NCBI RefSeq assembly: GCF_009720525.1
Contig: NZ_CP043930.1
Location: 7,700,001-7,764,000 of the forward strand
Length of the DNA: 64,000 nucleotides
Direction of reading: 5' to 3'
From: Gimesia benthica
GTDB lineage: Bacteria; Planctomycetota; Planctomycetia; Planctomycetales; Planctomycetaceae
Below the pieces are notes generated by a model, which was given only the letters and a program-made list of their open reading frames with translations, searched no databases and was not told the DNA's origin. Made by a program: the position numbers and the translations under genes. Shown here in pieces: positions 10,394-19,920 of the stretch. Position 1 is the stretch's first letter. The number at the start of each line of letters is the position of its first letter.

Positions 10394-11896
10394 ATGAGAA
10401 CTCCCCAAATTGCATTCTTTGTAGCACTTTTATCTGTATCGTTACTGACGCACGATGCCTATTCCCGCGGCGGCCGCGGTGGAGGAGGTGGCGGTGCTCG
10501 CGGCGGGGGTGGGGCCCGTGGTGGTGGAGGAGGATTCAACCGGGGCGGAGGCGGGGGAATTTCCCGGCCCAGCCCCTCAATGAGTCGGCCTTCGCGTCCC
10601 AATGTGTCCCGACCCAGCGGAGGGAACCGTCCCAATTTGGGCAACCGCCCCAGCGGTGGTGGCGGAAATCGACCAAATCTGGGGAATCGTCCAAGCGGCG
10701 GCAATCGACCTGATCTGGGGAACCGCCCCGAAGGAGGCAATCGGCCGAGTGGTGGAAACCGTCCCAACCTCGGTAATCGACCAGGAGGGGGAAACCGACC
10801 CGATTTCAGTAACCGTCCTACCCAGGGGCAATTGCAGGACTTTTTGAACCTGCCGGGTAACGCAGGTGGTAACCGTCCTGGCGGAGGAAATCGCCCTGAA
10901 ATCATTAATCGCCCGGGCAGCGGCAATCGGCCCGATGTTGTGAACCGTCCGGGCAGTGGTGATCGCCCAGGAGCAGGAAACAGACCAGAGATTATCAATC
11001 GGCCTGGTAGTGGAAATCGTCCCGATGTTGTGAATCGACCAGGCGATGGCAATCGTCCCGGAGCTGGCAACCGACCCGGTGCAGGGGACCGACCTGGGAA
11101 TCGTCCCGGAAATCGCCCCGGCGACCGTCCCATTAATAACCGTGGTCCCGGTAAGCGGGATATTTCGATCAATCAGATCAACAATAACCGTGTTCGCGTG
11201 GGTAACAATGTTCGTAATAACTGGAATAACAGACATGTGAATGCTTTCAATCGCGACTGGTGGACCCATCGTCCCGGCTGGAATACTCCAGCCTGGCGCT
11301 ATCAGCGTTACTGGGGACGTTACCCCGCCGGTTACTGGTGGCGACCTGTAACCGCTGTCGCTATGACCTCCTGGTTCGTAGGCTGGTGGAACACTCCCTC
11401 CTATTATGAGTATGGATCAAACATCTATTACGAGGACAACTCGGTGTATTATGGAGACCAGCCGGTTGCCACAGCGGATGAATATTATCAGCAGGCGTTG
11501 TCCCTGGCTGATTCCGCTCCTCAGGATTCGCAGTCGAATGCAGAAGAGACGGAATGGATGCCTCTGGGAGTCTATGCCATTACGAATGCTGACTCCGAGG
11601 AGACCAATATGGTTCTGCAGTTGGCGGTGGACAAGAACGGCGTGATCGCGGGAACGTTCTACAACGACATTTCTGACGTCACTCACCCAGTTGAAGGCAT
11701 GGTTGACAAAGACAACCAACGCGCTTCCTGGCATTTTTCTGATGGCAGTAATCCGGGGCTGGTCATGGAGACCGGCGTCTATAATCTGACCCAGGACCAG
11801 ACCAACGTGCTCGTGCACTTTAATGAAGAGAAGACACAGACCTGGTTACTGGTTCGTCTGCCTGAACCGAAAGGGGACGATAATCAGACGAACTGA
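10394..11896 (+). CDS. Secreted low-complexity Gly/Asn/Arg/Pro repeat protein
   Basis: 500 residues from the ATG at 10394, with AAGGTGG (10382-10388) as ribosome site; a GTG at 10385 is a poorer start. A signal peptide (about 1-25) is followed by a Gly/Arg block and then about 24 NRP and 3 DRP units separated by GG, GSG, DVV, EII or NLG spacers (to about residue 255). Next comes an aromatic, Trp/Tyr-rich segment with one hydrophobic stretch (PVTAVAMTSWFVGWWN). The final 130 residues are ordinary globular sequence (EWMPLGVYAITNADSEETN). Similar planctomycete proteins have been labelled 'mu-protocadherin-like', a name without functional support. The basic, extended repeats suggest a surface or matrix protein that could bind anionic polymers; that is inference. 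Confidence 0.8.
   Translation: MRTPQIAFFVALLSVSLLTHDAYSRGGRGGGGGGARGGGGARGGGGGFNRGGGGGISRPSPSMSRPSRPNVSRPSGGNRPNLGNRPSGGGGNRPNLGNRPSGGNRPDLGNRPEGGNRPSGGNRPNLGNRPGGGNRPDFSNRPTQGQLQDFLNLPGNAGGNRPGGGNRPEIINRPGSGNRPDVVNRPGSGDRPGAGNRPEIINRPGSGNRPDVVNRPGDGNRPGAGNRPGAGDRPGNRPGNRPGDRPINNRGPGKRDISINQINNNRVRVGNNVRNNWNNRHVNAFNRDWWTHRPGWNTPAWRYQRYWGRYPAGYWWRPVTAVAMTSWFVGWWNTPSYYEYGSNIYYEDNSVYYGDQPVATADEYYQQALSLADSAPQDSQSNAEETEWMPLGVYAITNADSEETNMVLQLAVDKNGVIAGTFYNDISDVTHPVEGMVDKDNQRASWHFSDGSNPGLVMETGVYNLTQDQTNVLVHFNEEKTQTWLLVRLPEPKGDDNQTN
10614..11143 (+). repeat. Tandem NRP-coding repeat array
   Basis: An irregular coding tandem repeat, with units of roughly 12-24 bases encoding NRPxxx. One longer unit (NRPEIINRPGSGNRPDVV) occurs twice, at about 10900-10950 and 10988-11040, showing a recent segmental duplication. 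The high-GC periodicity also keeps long frames open on the opposite strand. Confidence 0.75.
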
Positions 11897-11942
11897 TTCA
11901 CACCAGTAATCGTTAGAAATTTATTATTCTGTAGTCGTAAAA

Positions 11943-11978
11943 GAAGCCCCCTGAAACATTCGTGATTCAGGGGGCTTC
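11943..11978. terminator. Bidirectional intrinsic terminator
   Basis: Perfect 13-bp inverted repeat (arms 11943-11955 and 11966-11978, GAAGCCCCCTGAA) around a 10-base loop. It lies between the convergent repeat-protein gene (+) and the kinase remnant (-). Read on the minus strand it is followed by TTTT; the plus-strand tail is only moderately T-rich. Confidence 0.8.
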
Positions 11979-12034
11979 TCGTGTTCTTGCTCATCCTGTG
12001 AATAATGAAGGCACAGAAGGCTCATGTGTTCTGT

Positions 12035-12817
12035 TTAAACCTGCACGGTCATGTACAGCTCCTGATGTGCAAACTGCTCGATAAGTCGGACGAGTTCTGT
12101 TCGATTTACCGGCTTTGACAGATAGGCATCACAGCCACTATCCAGGCATTTCAGATGATCTCCAGTAAGTGCATTTGCTGTTAGTGCAATCACAGGGATC
12201 TGGCCCCCCATATCTCTCAAGGTCTGGGTGGCTCTATAACCATCCATTACCGGCATTTGCATATCCATGACAATGGCATGAAACGGCTCGCCAGATTGAG
12301 AATTAGAATTAACGAGGTCAATTGCGACCTGACCATTTTCGGCAACTTGTGTGCTTGCCCCGGATTTTTTCAGGATATGGGAGAACAAGCGACAGTTATC
12401 GTAACTGTCGTCCACAACTAAAATGCGTAATCCTGCTAAAGATTTTGGCACATGAGCTGATCTATTAGCACACGCAACAGGCACTTTATTAACTGTTTGA
12501 TTTGACGATATGAAAGAGTCGGTATCAGTAACCAGAACGGGAATCATGAAAGTGACAGTGGTACCCTGATTCAATTGACTCTCAATGGAGATTGAACCTC
12601 CAAAGAGTTCTACCAACCGCTTACTGATGGTGAGTCCCAGTCCAGTCCCACCATATTTACGTGTCGTGGAATTGTCTGCTTGAGTGAATGGAGTAAACAG
12701 ATTCTGAATACGGTCGGCAGAAATACCAATGCCGGTGTCTACGATCTTAAAATTGAACAGGGCAGGGGGCCGGTTCCCTGGCCAGACGAATGCAATTGAG
12801 CTCGTCCTGCTGAACCG
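12035..12817 (-). pseudogene. Remnant of a hybrid sensor histidine kinase (ATPase tail plus receiver domain)
   Basis: In this frame the sequence begins abruptly at the G1 box of a HATPase_c domain (FKIVDTGIGIS), continues through the F and G2 boxes (LFTPFTQAD; KYGGTGLGLTISK), and then an intact receiver domain: acidic pair in LRILVVDDS, phospho-acceptor Asp in MDMQMPVMDG, ALTAN and the Lys of LSKPV. The HisKA dimerisation/phosphohistidine domain and the N box are absent, there is no good start codon, and an in-frame stop lies at 12818-12820. A different frame just upstream (12747-12968) encodes a possible membrane segment (RGLAIFLPLMVLLSEIAAF), which could be the original N-terminus. The simplest reading is a large internal deletion plus frameshift. 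A short receiver-only product from an internal start is possible but unproven. Confidence 0.75.
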
Positions 12818-13145
12818 TCAGTAAATCGGTTTTGCAATGCGTTCGATAAACAAATGCCGCGATTTCTGACAGGAGCACCATTAAAGGCAGGAAGATGGCG
12901 AGTCCTCGTTTGAGAATGCGAGAAGCCGCTGATTTGTATAGGAAAGAACTGCATTTTCTTCGCGAGGTTCATAAGAAATGATGCACAGAATTATTCTGCT
13001 GGACGTTGATCAGATAGCTGAAAAGCGGGCAAATAAAAGGGATATCTCTTAAGGGGCTGACAGTTTCAAAGCTCGAGGCTCGTGAATAATTGTGATTTGA
13101 TTCCGGATTCTGATTCAAAAAATCATTGCAAGGTGATTAATGAAA

Positions 13146-13179
13146 AACAGCCACCTGAGTTAGAACTCAGATGGCTGTT
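13146..13179 (-). terminator. Intrinsic terminator of the DUF1080 gene
   Basis: Inverted repeat with arms of 8 and 6 bp separated by one mismatch and a 4-base loop. On the minus strand the right-hand arm is followed by TTTTT. It lies 25 bases beyond the stop of the minus-strand DUF1080 gene. Confidence 0.8.
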
Positions 13180-13204
13180 CTGAAATATCAATTGTTCTTG
13201 TGAA

Positions 13205-13906
13205 CTATTTCAGTTCTTTGATTTTGATGTTTCGCCAGCTGACCTGCTTGCCAACTTTTTCAGGATGGTTACCAACACCATGTACCTGCAGGGCGATAAA
13301 GCCTTCAGAAGTGAGTCCATCTTTGAGATCTGCAGCAGGGACGCCGTTGATCCAGGTCTTGATGGAATCCCCTTTGCAGACGATGCGGTAGTGATTCCAC
13401 TCATTCTGCTTGAAGGCTTTCTGTGCTGCCTTGTTATCAGCCAGGTTGTTTAACCAGCCACGACGTGCTTCATCATAAATTCCGCCTGACCAGGCGCGAT
13501 CGGAGGGATCGATTTCTACCTGATAGCCGTGTACACGACCAGCGGGGATTTTTTTCTTCAGTTCTTTGCCGTCTTCACCGTTGTAGACAATAGTTCTGTC
13601 TTCATCATGGACATTGCTGCGAATCTGGATCCCCGAGTTCAACAGTGGATCAACTTTGAAATCGACTTCGAGTTCAAAGTCGCCATAATTTCTGTCGGTA
13701 CACAGAAAACTGTTGGGAGTTTTGGGTACCGAAGTGCCGACGATCGTGCCATCGACGACTTCATATTTGGCCGTCCCACCTTTTTGGACCCAGCCGTCAA
13801 GAGTTTTACCATCAAACAGTGGTTTGAAGCCCTTGTCTTCAGCATAGGTGGTGATATTCATCAGGAGTGCGAGGCAAAACGCAGAGAGTGTCAGTTGAAC
13901 TTTCAT
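13205..13906 (-). CDS. Secreted DUF1080 (3-keto-disaccharide hydrolase-type) protein
   Basis: 233 residues: a signal peptide ([22 protein letters not shown]) and then a single DUF1080 domain. Family hallmarks are visible: [14 protein letters not shown] at the start, [14 protein letters not shown] in the middle, LNSGIQIRS, and a C-terminal FIALQVHG and [13 protein letters not shown]1080 has the concanavalin-like jelly-roll fold of glycoside-binding proteins. Some members hydrolyse 3-keto-glycosides; others probably only bind carbohydrate. It lies downstream of and in line with a sulfatase gene (14053-15819, gap 146 bp), as often in planctomycetes, and ends at its own terminator. Confidence 0.9.
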   Translation of the reverse strand: MKVQLTLSAFCLALLMNITTYAEDKGFKPLFDGKTLDGWVQKGGTAKYEVVDGTIVGTSVPKTPNSFLCTDRNYGDFELEVDFKVDPLLNSGIQIRSNVHDEDRTIVYNGEDGKELKKKIPAGRVHGYQVEIDPSDRAWSGGIYDEARRGWLNNLADNKAAQKAFKQNEWNHYRIVCKGDSIKTWINGVPAADLKDGLTSEGFIALQVHGVGNHPEKVGKQVSWRNIKIKELK

Positions 13907-14052
13907 AGTTTATCCATCAGGTAAAGTGTTTTAAAAATAGCCAGAAAACGGTTGTCAGGCAGCATTATGACTGGGAGAACGGGAGGATACCAGTCATAAA
14001 ACAGAGTTTCCTTCCGCGTCCGACTCGATAGGCGTCGATCGATCAGCCTCTG

Positions 14053-15819
14053 CTAATCGATGCGGTTTAGAATCAGCAGACGAAAGTCCATCACCTGCTT
14101 ACCGGGGATCTCAAGCGCCCGCAGGGTCAACTCACCAGTCCCTTTGGGAAGCTGGATGTTCCCCAGGACCAGTGGCTGAAAATCCTTAACCAGGGACTCT
14201 GAACGTTGCGCCCGGTCCTGTTCTGCACCAACGAGAGGAGGATCGTGCGCTTCAGTTATCTTGCCTGTGAGGTGACTGTCTTTGAATCTCAGTTCAACGG
14301 TCGAACCGACATCATCTGCCGGGCAGGTATAATAGACTATCGCCTCGTAAGTGCCTGCCTGGTCCACTTCTGCATCCCAGATGATGCTGTCTTGCGGGCT
14401 TGTCCAGTTATAGAAGAAGCTGCAGTTGGGATGCCGGGACGAACGTTTGATTTCACCGTAAGAAATGGCATCACGGGCGGGTAGTTGAGTCGATTTCGCA
14501 CCGCCGTAACCAATCAGGAAAGGGCGGCTATCTTGGGGATAGCCGTGAGGCCAGACTGAACTTTTCCAGTCTTTGACTGCCTGTTTGAGCTTCTGAGTAA
14601 CTTCAGGCCGTTCACCGGCGATGTCTTTCCGCTGGCCGGGATCCTGGGTCATGTCATAAAGCTGTCCTTTTTCAGAGAGCCGATACTGATCCGTACGGAC
14701 GCTGACTCGCTGACGCAGGCTGGAGAAGATCATCCGGTTCGGCCAGGAATTGGCGTCCCCCATGATCAACGGTTTGAGGCTCACGCCGTCAATCGGCTTT
14801 GGTTCGGGACGTTTAATCCCAGCCAGATCGGTCAAGGTCGGCAGGAGATCAATCGCACCCGCGACCTGGTTCACCTGTCGTCCTGCGGGGATATGTCCGG
14901 TCCAGCGGATCACAAACGGAGAGCGCACACCACCTTCATCCAGTGAACCTTTCTTACCTTTCATGTCACCATTCCAGCGAAAACCGTTGGGGCCATTATC
15001 GGAGAAGTAAAGCACGATGGTCTCATCTTCGATTCCGAGTTGATTCAGTTTCTTCAGCACGCGACCTACGTTCCAGTCCACATTTTCACACATGGCCAGC
15101 GCAGCACGGAGATGATCTGACTGTTCTTTCTCCGGGTCGCGATGATGCATCTTCAGCTTTTTATCTGCAAAACGGTCCCAGTATTCGTCAGGGACCTGCA
15201 TAGGGGAGTGAGGCGTGCAATAAGGCAGATAGGTAAAGAACGGTTTGTCGCGTTTCACCTGCTGATCCATGAACGCAATTGCTTTGCTGGTGAGGTCATC
15301 GGTAATGTATCCCTCACCTTTCACAAACGTCCCATTATGATCAAGCATGGGGCTGAAATAGTGTCCCCAGTGTCCTGAAGTGAATCCGTAATACTCATCA
15401 AAGCCTTTGGCATTGGGATGATTCGGATATTGAGTGCCGTTATGCCATTTGCCAAAAGCGCCGGTCGCATAGCCGGCTGCTTTGAACGCCTGGGCCACCG
15501 TATATTCATCGGAATTGAAGCGTTCTTCCCCTTTGGAAACCCCGGTCGTCCCGGTGCGGGCGTGGTAGCGTCCGGTGAGAAAGGCGGCACGAGTGGGGGC
15601 ACAGACCGCGCCTACATAAAAGTGATTAAACCGCACACCCTCTTTTACGAGCGAGTCAATATTCGGAGTATGCAGATTCGTGTTGCCATTATGACTGACA
15701 TCTCCCCAGCCCTGGTCATCTGCAAGGAAGACAACAATATTAGGATGTTTCTGATCGTTTGCCAGAAGGTTACCGGTCAGCAGGCAGACCAGCAGACCGA
15801 GTGTAAGAATTGGTTTCAT
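14053..15819 (-). CDS. Secreted sulfatase with C-terminal carbohydrate-binding-like domain
   Basis: 588 residues. A signal peptide (about 1-20) precedes a type I sulfatase core. Metal-binding Asp34-Asp35 sit in the FLADDQGWGD motif. The formylglycine site is Cys73 in CAPTR, a canonical CxPxR that should be matured by formylglycine-generating enzyme or an anaerobic equivalent. FGKWHNG carries the expected Lys and His, and YFSDNGPNG is the second metal motif. About residues 430-588 form an extra beta-rich region (YEAIVYYTCPADD) resembling a carbohydrate-binding module. It would remove sulfate esters from a carbohydrate in the periplasm or outside; the substrate cannot be predicted. The downstream DUF1080 gene is in the same direction. 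Confidence 0.93.
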   Translation of the reverse strand: MKPILTLGLLVCLLTGNLLANDQKHPNIVVFLADDQGWGDVSHNGNTNLHTPNIDSLVKEGVRFNHFYVGAVCAPTRAAFLTGRYHARTGTTGVSKGEERFNSDEYTVAQAFKAAGYATGAFGKWHNGTQYPNHPNAKGFDEYYGFTSGHWGHYFSPMLDHNGTFVKGEGYITDDLTSKAIAFMDQQVKRDKPFFTYLPYCTPHSPMQVPDEYWDRFADKKLKMHHRDPEKEQSDHLRAALAMCENVDWNVGRVLKKLNQLGIEDETIVLYFSDNGPNGFRWNGDMKGKKGSLDEGGVRSPFVIRWTGHIPAGRQVNQVAGAIDLLPTLTDLAGIKRPEPKPIDGVSLKPLIMGDANSWPNRMIFSSLRQRVSVRTDQYRLSEKGQLYDMTQDPGQRKDIAGERPEVTQKLKQAVKDWKSSVWPHGYPQDSRPFLIGYGGAKSTQLPARDAISYGEIKRSSRHPNCSFFYNWTSPQDSIIWDAEVDQAGTYEAIVYYTCPADDVGSTVELRFKDSHLTGKITEAHDPPLVGAEQDRAQRSESLVKDFQPLVLGNIQLPKGTGELTLRALEIPGKQVMDFRLLILNRID

Positions 15820-16081
15820 ATTAGTTGCTCTTGAATAAGGAACGCTGACGTAAGTCTATGTGGTTGGAATTCATAGTAGCGGATTTGATCCGGCAGTTCA
15901 CGTATCTGGAGAAGGAAAACTGACAACAGGCTTTTTGATAAGAAAGTTTTTTAATTGCTTTCTCGAAGCCGATTGTGACATGATGAAAAGGCATGAATTG
16001 CGCTCATCACAATTCGGTCACTGATAACAGAGGCTAAGGAATGAAACAACCTGCCTCTGTAGTGGAGTGAAAATATCCCAG

Positions 16082-17407
16082 ATGGATTCTCCAGCAGACA
16101 GCCTCTCCGCAAATGATTCCAAACCGACCCGGGTGCGTTATCTGGTACTGGCTGGGTTAAGCAGTGGTTTTCTACTGGCCTATCTGCCACGCGCGGGACT
16201 GGCTCCTCTGGCGACTACGATTCAGCAGGATCTCAGTCTGGATGATCTGCAGATGGGACGCGTGCTGGCTGCTTTTTATGCCGGTTATTTCCTGTTTCAG
16301 ATTCCGGGAGGCATACTGGGACAAAAGCTGGGAAATCGGCTGGCTTTACCTTTGCTCCAGATGACAGCAGGCATTGCGAATCTGTTAACGGCCCTGGCAG
16401 CTTCATTCGGACTGATCTGGTTTTCACGTCTGTTACTGGGGCTGGCGCAGGCCGGTATGGTTCCCTGTTCGGCACAAGTGATTAAGAACTGGATTCCCGT
16501 AGCGAAACGCGGTACAGCCAGTTCTCTGATGGGCAGTTTTATGTCCGTGGGGAGTATCATCGCCACAGGGGTGACTGCTGCATTGGTTGACCCGTTGGGC
16601 TGGCGTCTGCCGCTGGTGTTGTTCAGCCTGTTCTCTGTCTGCTGGATGTTCCTTTTTTTTCTGTTGTTCCGCGATCGTCCCCAGGATCACCCAAAGACGA
16701 ATCATGCTGAAGTGGAACTGATTAACGCAGCGGACAGGAATGCCGTCTCAGAAAATAAGGCAACAAGCTCAACGCCGATTCGTCAGTTATTCATACGGAT
16801 GATCTCGAATGCGAGTCTCTGGTTGTTCTGCCTGCAGTCCGTCTTCCGGGCGTTTGGATACGCATTCTTCATTACCTGGTTCCCGGCTTACCTGCAGCAG
16901 TCCAGTGGCGCTTCTGTGCAGAAAGCGGGACTGTTGGCGATGCTGCCGCTAACAAGTATCGTGTTGGGGACCCTCGCGGGAGGCCGTCTGATCGATCTGA
17001 TTTATCAATGGACGGGCAACAAATACTTCAGCCGTTCGCTGCTTAGTGCCGGGTCCGCGCTGATCTGTGCCGTTTGTATTCTACTGGCCAGTCAGGTCCC
17101 TGCTGAAGATGCCGTCTACCTGATTTCCTGCGGAACGTTTCTCTCCGGCATGGGGAATCCCGCGATCTGGGTGACGTCTATGGATCTGGGAGGCAGACAT
17201 ACATCGGTCATTATTGCGATTGTGAATATGGCAGGCGTTGTAGGCGGTTATCTCTCCCCCATCGCCGTGGGCGCCTTATTCACCTATATCAAAGCAATGC
17301 CGGTACCGGAGTGGAATCTGGTACTTTACCTCTTTGCTGGAATCTATCTGGGGGCAACCTTGAGCTGGGCATTGATCAATCCCCGCAATTCCCTGTCTGA
17401 AATCTGA
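16082..17407 (+). CDS. MFS transporter of the anion:cation symporter type
   Basis: 441 residues from the ATG at 16082; a GTG at 16067 would add five residues, and the ribosome-site evidence does not settle it. About twelve hydrophobic segments, with the MFS pattern GGILGQKLGNR between TM2 and TM3 and a central loop near residues 210-240. The first half (YLPRAGLAPLATTIQQDLSL; FYAGYFLFQIPGG) resembles the ACS subfamily (hexuronate, glucarate and phthalate symporters). Its position among sulfatases fits uptake of an acidic sugar freed from sulfated polysaccharide, but that is inference. It is divergent from the sulfatase at 14053-15819. Confidence 0.85.
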   Translation: MDSPADSLSANDSKPTRVRYLVLAGLSSGFLLAYLPRAGLAPLATTIQQDLSLDDLQMGRVLAAFYAGYFLFQIPGGILGQKLGNRLALPLLQMTAGIANLLTALAASFGLIWFSRLLLGLAQAGMVPCSAQVIKNWIPVAKRGTASSLMGSFMSVGSIIATGVTAALVDPLGWRLPLVLFSLFSVCWMFLFFLLFRDRPQDHPKTNHAEVELINAADRNAVSENKATSSTPIRQLFIRMISNASLWLFCLQSVFRAFGYAFFITWFPAYLQQSSGASVQKAGLLAMLPLTSIVLGTLAGGRLIDLIYQWTGNKYFSRSLLSAGSALICAVCILLASQVPAEDAVYLISCGTFLSGMGNPAIWVTSMDLGGRHTSVIIAIVNMAGVVGGYLSPIAVGALFTYIKAMPVPEWNLVLYLFAGIYLGATLSWALINPRNSLSEI

Positions 17408-17630
17408 GGGCTGAGTTTCAGAGATAGTGAACGTTGTTAAAGAAGGGAAAGTCCCCTCAGGAAATTCCAGCTCAACTGTCGCCTTTGCCTGCTCGTCCGG
17501 TTAAACTAAAGAGACCACATATTTCATTCCGGTAGATATTCTCCCCGTAAAACTTCTGAAACTGAGCCTGGTTTGTCTGCAACACGATCAAACCTCACAT
17601 GCTCCCTGTGACTCTGGCGCGAGTCTGGAA

Positions 17631-19841
17631 ATGAACCTCATGATTGGGAAATTCAAAAGTTTACTCCTGCTGACTGCTCTGCTTTTACTCACCTTGGGAA
17701 AATCGGAAGCAGCAGAGCGACCGAACATTGTCTTTTTCTTCGCCGATGATCAAACCACCAGCACAGTTGGCTGTTACGGCAACCAGGTGATCCAGACACC
17801 CAACATTGATGAACTTGCCAAACGAGGCACTCGTTTTGAAAAAGCATACGTGAGCCAGGCAATCTGCTGGGTCAGTCGGACCACAATTCTGACCGGATTA
17901 ACGGGACGCAGTTACGGAACTCCCGCGAATCCGGAACAGGCACGGCCCGACGCGGTCCAGACACTGTATACAGATCTGCTGCGAGAGCAGGGGTATCGAA
18001 CCGGTTTCTATGGAAAATGGCATGCGAAGATGCCGAAAGATTTCAAGCGGGAAGCGCACTTCGATGAGTTCGAAGCGATCAGCCGCAATCCTTACTACAA
18101 GAAGCAACCGGATGGCAGCCTGCGGCATGAGACCGAATTAATCGTTGATCGCGGAATCGAATTCGTCAAATCGCAGCCCAAGGGGAAACCATTCGCATTG
18201 AATCTGTGGTTCAATGCCTGTCACGCTGAAGACAGTGACCGACGGCCCGGAATTGGACACTTTCCCTGGCCGCGTGCTGTCGATGGTATGTATGAAGACA
18301 TTGAAATCGCGCCCCCTCGTCTGGGAGATCCTGAGATCTTCAATGCACAACCGAATTTCCTGCAGACCACGATCAACCGGGAACGTTATTTCTGGCGCTG
18401 GAATACGCCTCAGAAATATCAGACAAACATGCGGGCCTACTACCGCATGGTCAGCGGTATCGACGGAGCAATCGGTCGGTTCCTGAAAGCACTGGAAGAA
18501 GCCGGGCTCGCTGAAAATACCATTATTGTTTACTCTGCTGATAACGGCTACTACATGGCCAATCGGGGGCTTGCTGGAAAGTGGTCACACTACGAGAATG
18601 CACTCCAGGTACCACTGATTGTCATGGATCCCCGTGTTCCGAAAGAAGAACAGGGCAAAGTGACTGACGCACTGGCGCTGAATCTTGACCTGCCCGCAAC
18701 GTTTCTGGACTGGGCCGGTGCGGACGTTCCGAAACGGTATCAGGGGCAGAGTCTCCAGCCCGTCGTGAAGGGAGCGAAACCAGCCGACTGGCGGACTGAA
18801 ACATTCCATGAACATTTCGCAGTACGCAATCGAATTCCGGCCTTCGAGGGGATTCGCGATGGTAACCTGAAATACGTGCGTTACTTTGATCATGATAACT
18901 ACGAGTTTCTGCATGATCTGGAGGCAGATCCAGATGAACTGATCAATCTGGTGGGAAATCCCAGATATGCAGAGCAGCTTCAGGCACTCAGAGATCGCAC
19001 GACAGAGCGAGTCAAAGAGTTGGGAGGCCCTTTAGATCCACTGCGCGGTGGATTTCGGGATTCCACGGTTCCCTATCCAGTGGCTTCTGCAGCCGTTGGT
19101 GCCCGCGCGGACAAGGATGGTTTTGTCAGTGTCTTCGACGGCAAAACGCTCCGGCACTGGACCGGCGATCCACAATACTGGTCTGTTGAACAAGGGGCTC
19201 TGACGGGGAAAACAGATGGTTCTCTGAAGATGAATCGCTTCATTACCTGGAAAGATTCCACGATTCGCAACTTTGACTTACGAGTCAAAGTGAAAGTGAC
19301 AGAGGGGGGCAACAGCGGGATTCAGTATCGGGGAACCTCTCGTCCCGATCTCGGACTGGATATCGTCACCGGCTATCAATGTGATGTGGTGGCCAACAAT
19401 CCGAATTACAATGGTATGCTCTATGAGGAGAAGGGACGTCGAATTCTCTCGCACACAGGCGAGAAAGTCATCGTCGCACCTGATGGTCAGCCCTGGGTAG
19501 TTGGTAAGATGCCCGTCAAAACATTCGCCCCCGACGAGTGGCATGATTTCCGAGTGCTGGTACGCGGCAATCATCATGAGCACTGGATTGACGGCCACAA
19601 GACTGCGGACCTGATCGACCTCGATCCCAAAGGTCGGGCACTGGAAGGTGTGCTGGCCGTTCAGGTACACGTCGGACCGAAGATGAAAATTCAATACAAG
19701 GATTTCAAAATCAAGCATCTGCCAGACGATCTGCCTTTAGAACAGGCTGAGGATCATCCGATTCCCGCAGATGCTTACGGTGTTCGTCCTCAGGGACGCC
19801 TGCCCAGGAACTGGAAGCCGCCGGTTTATGGCAAACAGTAA
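17631..19841 (+). CDS. Sulfatase fused to a C-terminal DUF1080 domain, atypical CWVSR active site
   Basis: 736 residues: signal peptide (about 1-28), sulfatase core (about 30-470) and DUF1080 domain (about 495-710, starting SVFDGKTLRHWTG). Metal ligands Asp39-Asp40 are present, with FYGKWHAKMP and VYSADNGYY as later motifs. The expected formylglycine site reads CWVSR (Cys79-Arg83), with Val where CxPxR or CxAxR sulfatases have Pro or Ala. Cys and Arg are kept, so activity is possible but maturation may differ. The fusion joins the same two domains that are separate neighbours at 13205-15819. Start ambiguity: a second ATG at 17640 is equally good. Confidence 0.92.
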   Translation: MNLMIGKFKSLLLLTALLLLTLGKSEAAERPNIVFFFADDQTTSTVGCYGNQVIQTPNIDELAKRGTRFEKAYVSQAICWVSRTTILTGLTGRSYGTPANPEQARPDAVQTLYTDLLREQGYRTGFYGKWHAKMPKDFKREAHFDEFEAISRNPYYKKQPDGSLRHETELIVDRGIEFVKSQPKGKPFALNLWFNACHAEDSDRRPGIGHFPWPRAVDGMYEDIEIAPPRLGDPEIFNAQPNFLQTTINRERYFWRWNTPQKYQTNMRAYYRMVSGIDGAIGRFLKALEEAGLAENTIIVYSADNGYYMANRGLAGKWSHYENALQVPLIVMDPRVPKEEQGKVTDALALNLDLPATFLDWAGADVPKRYQGQSLQPVVKGAKPADWRTETFHEHFAVRNRIPAFEGIRDGNLKYVRYFDHDNYEFLHDLEADPDELINLVGNPRYAEQLQALRDRTTERVKELGGPLDPLRGGFRDSTVPYPVASAAVGARADKDGFVSVFDGKTLRHWTGDPQYWSVEQGALTGKTDGSLKMNRFITWKDSTIRNFDLRVKVKVTEGGNSGIQYRGTSRPDLGLDIVTGYQCDVVANNPNYNGMLYEEKGRRILSHTGEKVIVAPDGQPWVVGKMPVKTFAPDEWHDFRVLVRGNHHEHWIDGHKTADLIDLDPKGRALEGVLAVQVHVGPKMKIQYKDFKIKHLPDDLPLEQAEDHPIPADAYGVRPQGRLPRNWKPPVYGKQ

Positions 19842-19920
19842 TTGGCTCCCAGCTGGTGCTGAAAGTACGCTCGCTACAGTATGACAACTGATTTCACCTT
19901 AAACAGTGTTGGAGTTCAAC

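Noticed and set aside
10614..11143. Regularly spaced repeats that might suggest a CRISPR array
   Set aside because: Units are 12-24 bases, degenerate, and in phase with a signal-peptide-bearing reading frame; no cas genes are present.
10459..11269. Two long minus-strand open frames (237 and 230 codons), one Pro/Arg-rich
   Set aside because: They are the mirror of the NRP repeat gene; the periodic, GC-rich repeat keeps the opposite frames free of stops. There is no signal or ribosome site of their own.
12739..12972. 77-codon minus-strand frame starting at an ATG
   Set aside because: Its translation is not protein-like; the adjacent frame, which contains a hydrophobic segment, is the better candidate for the remnant kinase N-terminus.
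13965..13999. 10-bp inverted repeat between the sulfatase and DUF1080 genes
   Set aside because: The loop is 15 bases and there is no T-run on either strand, so it is not called a terminator.
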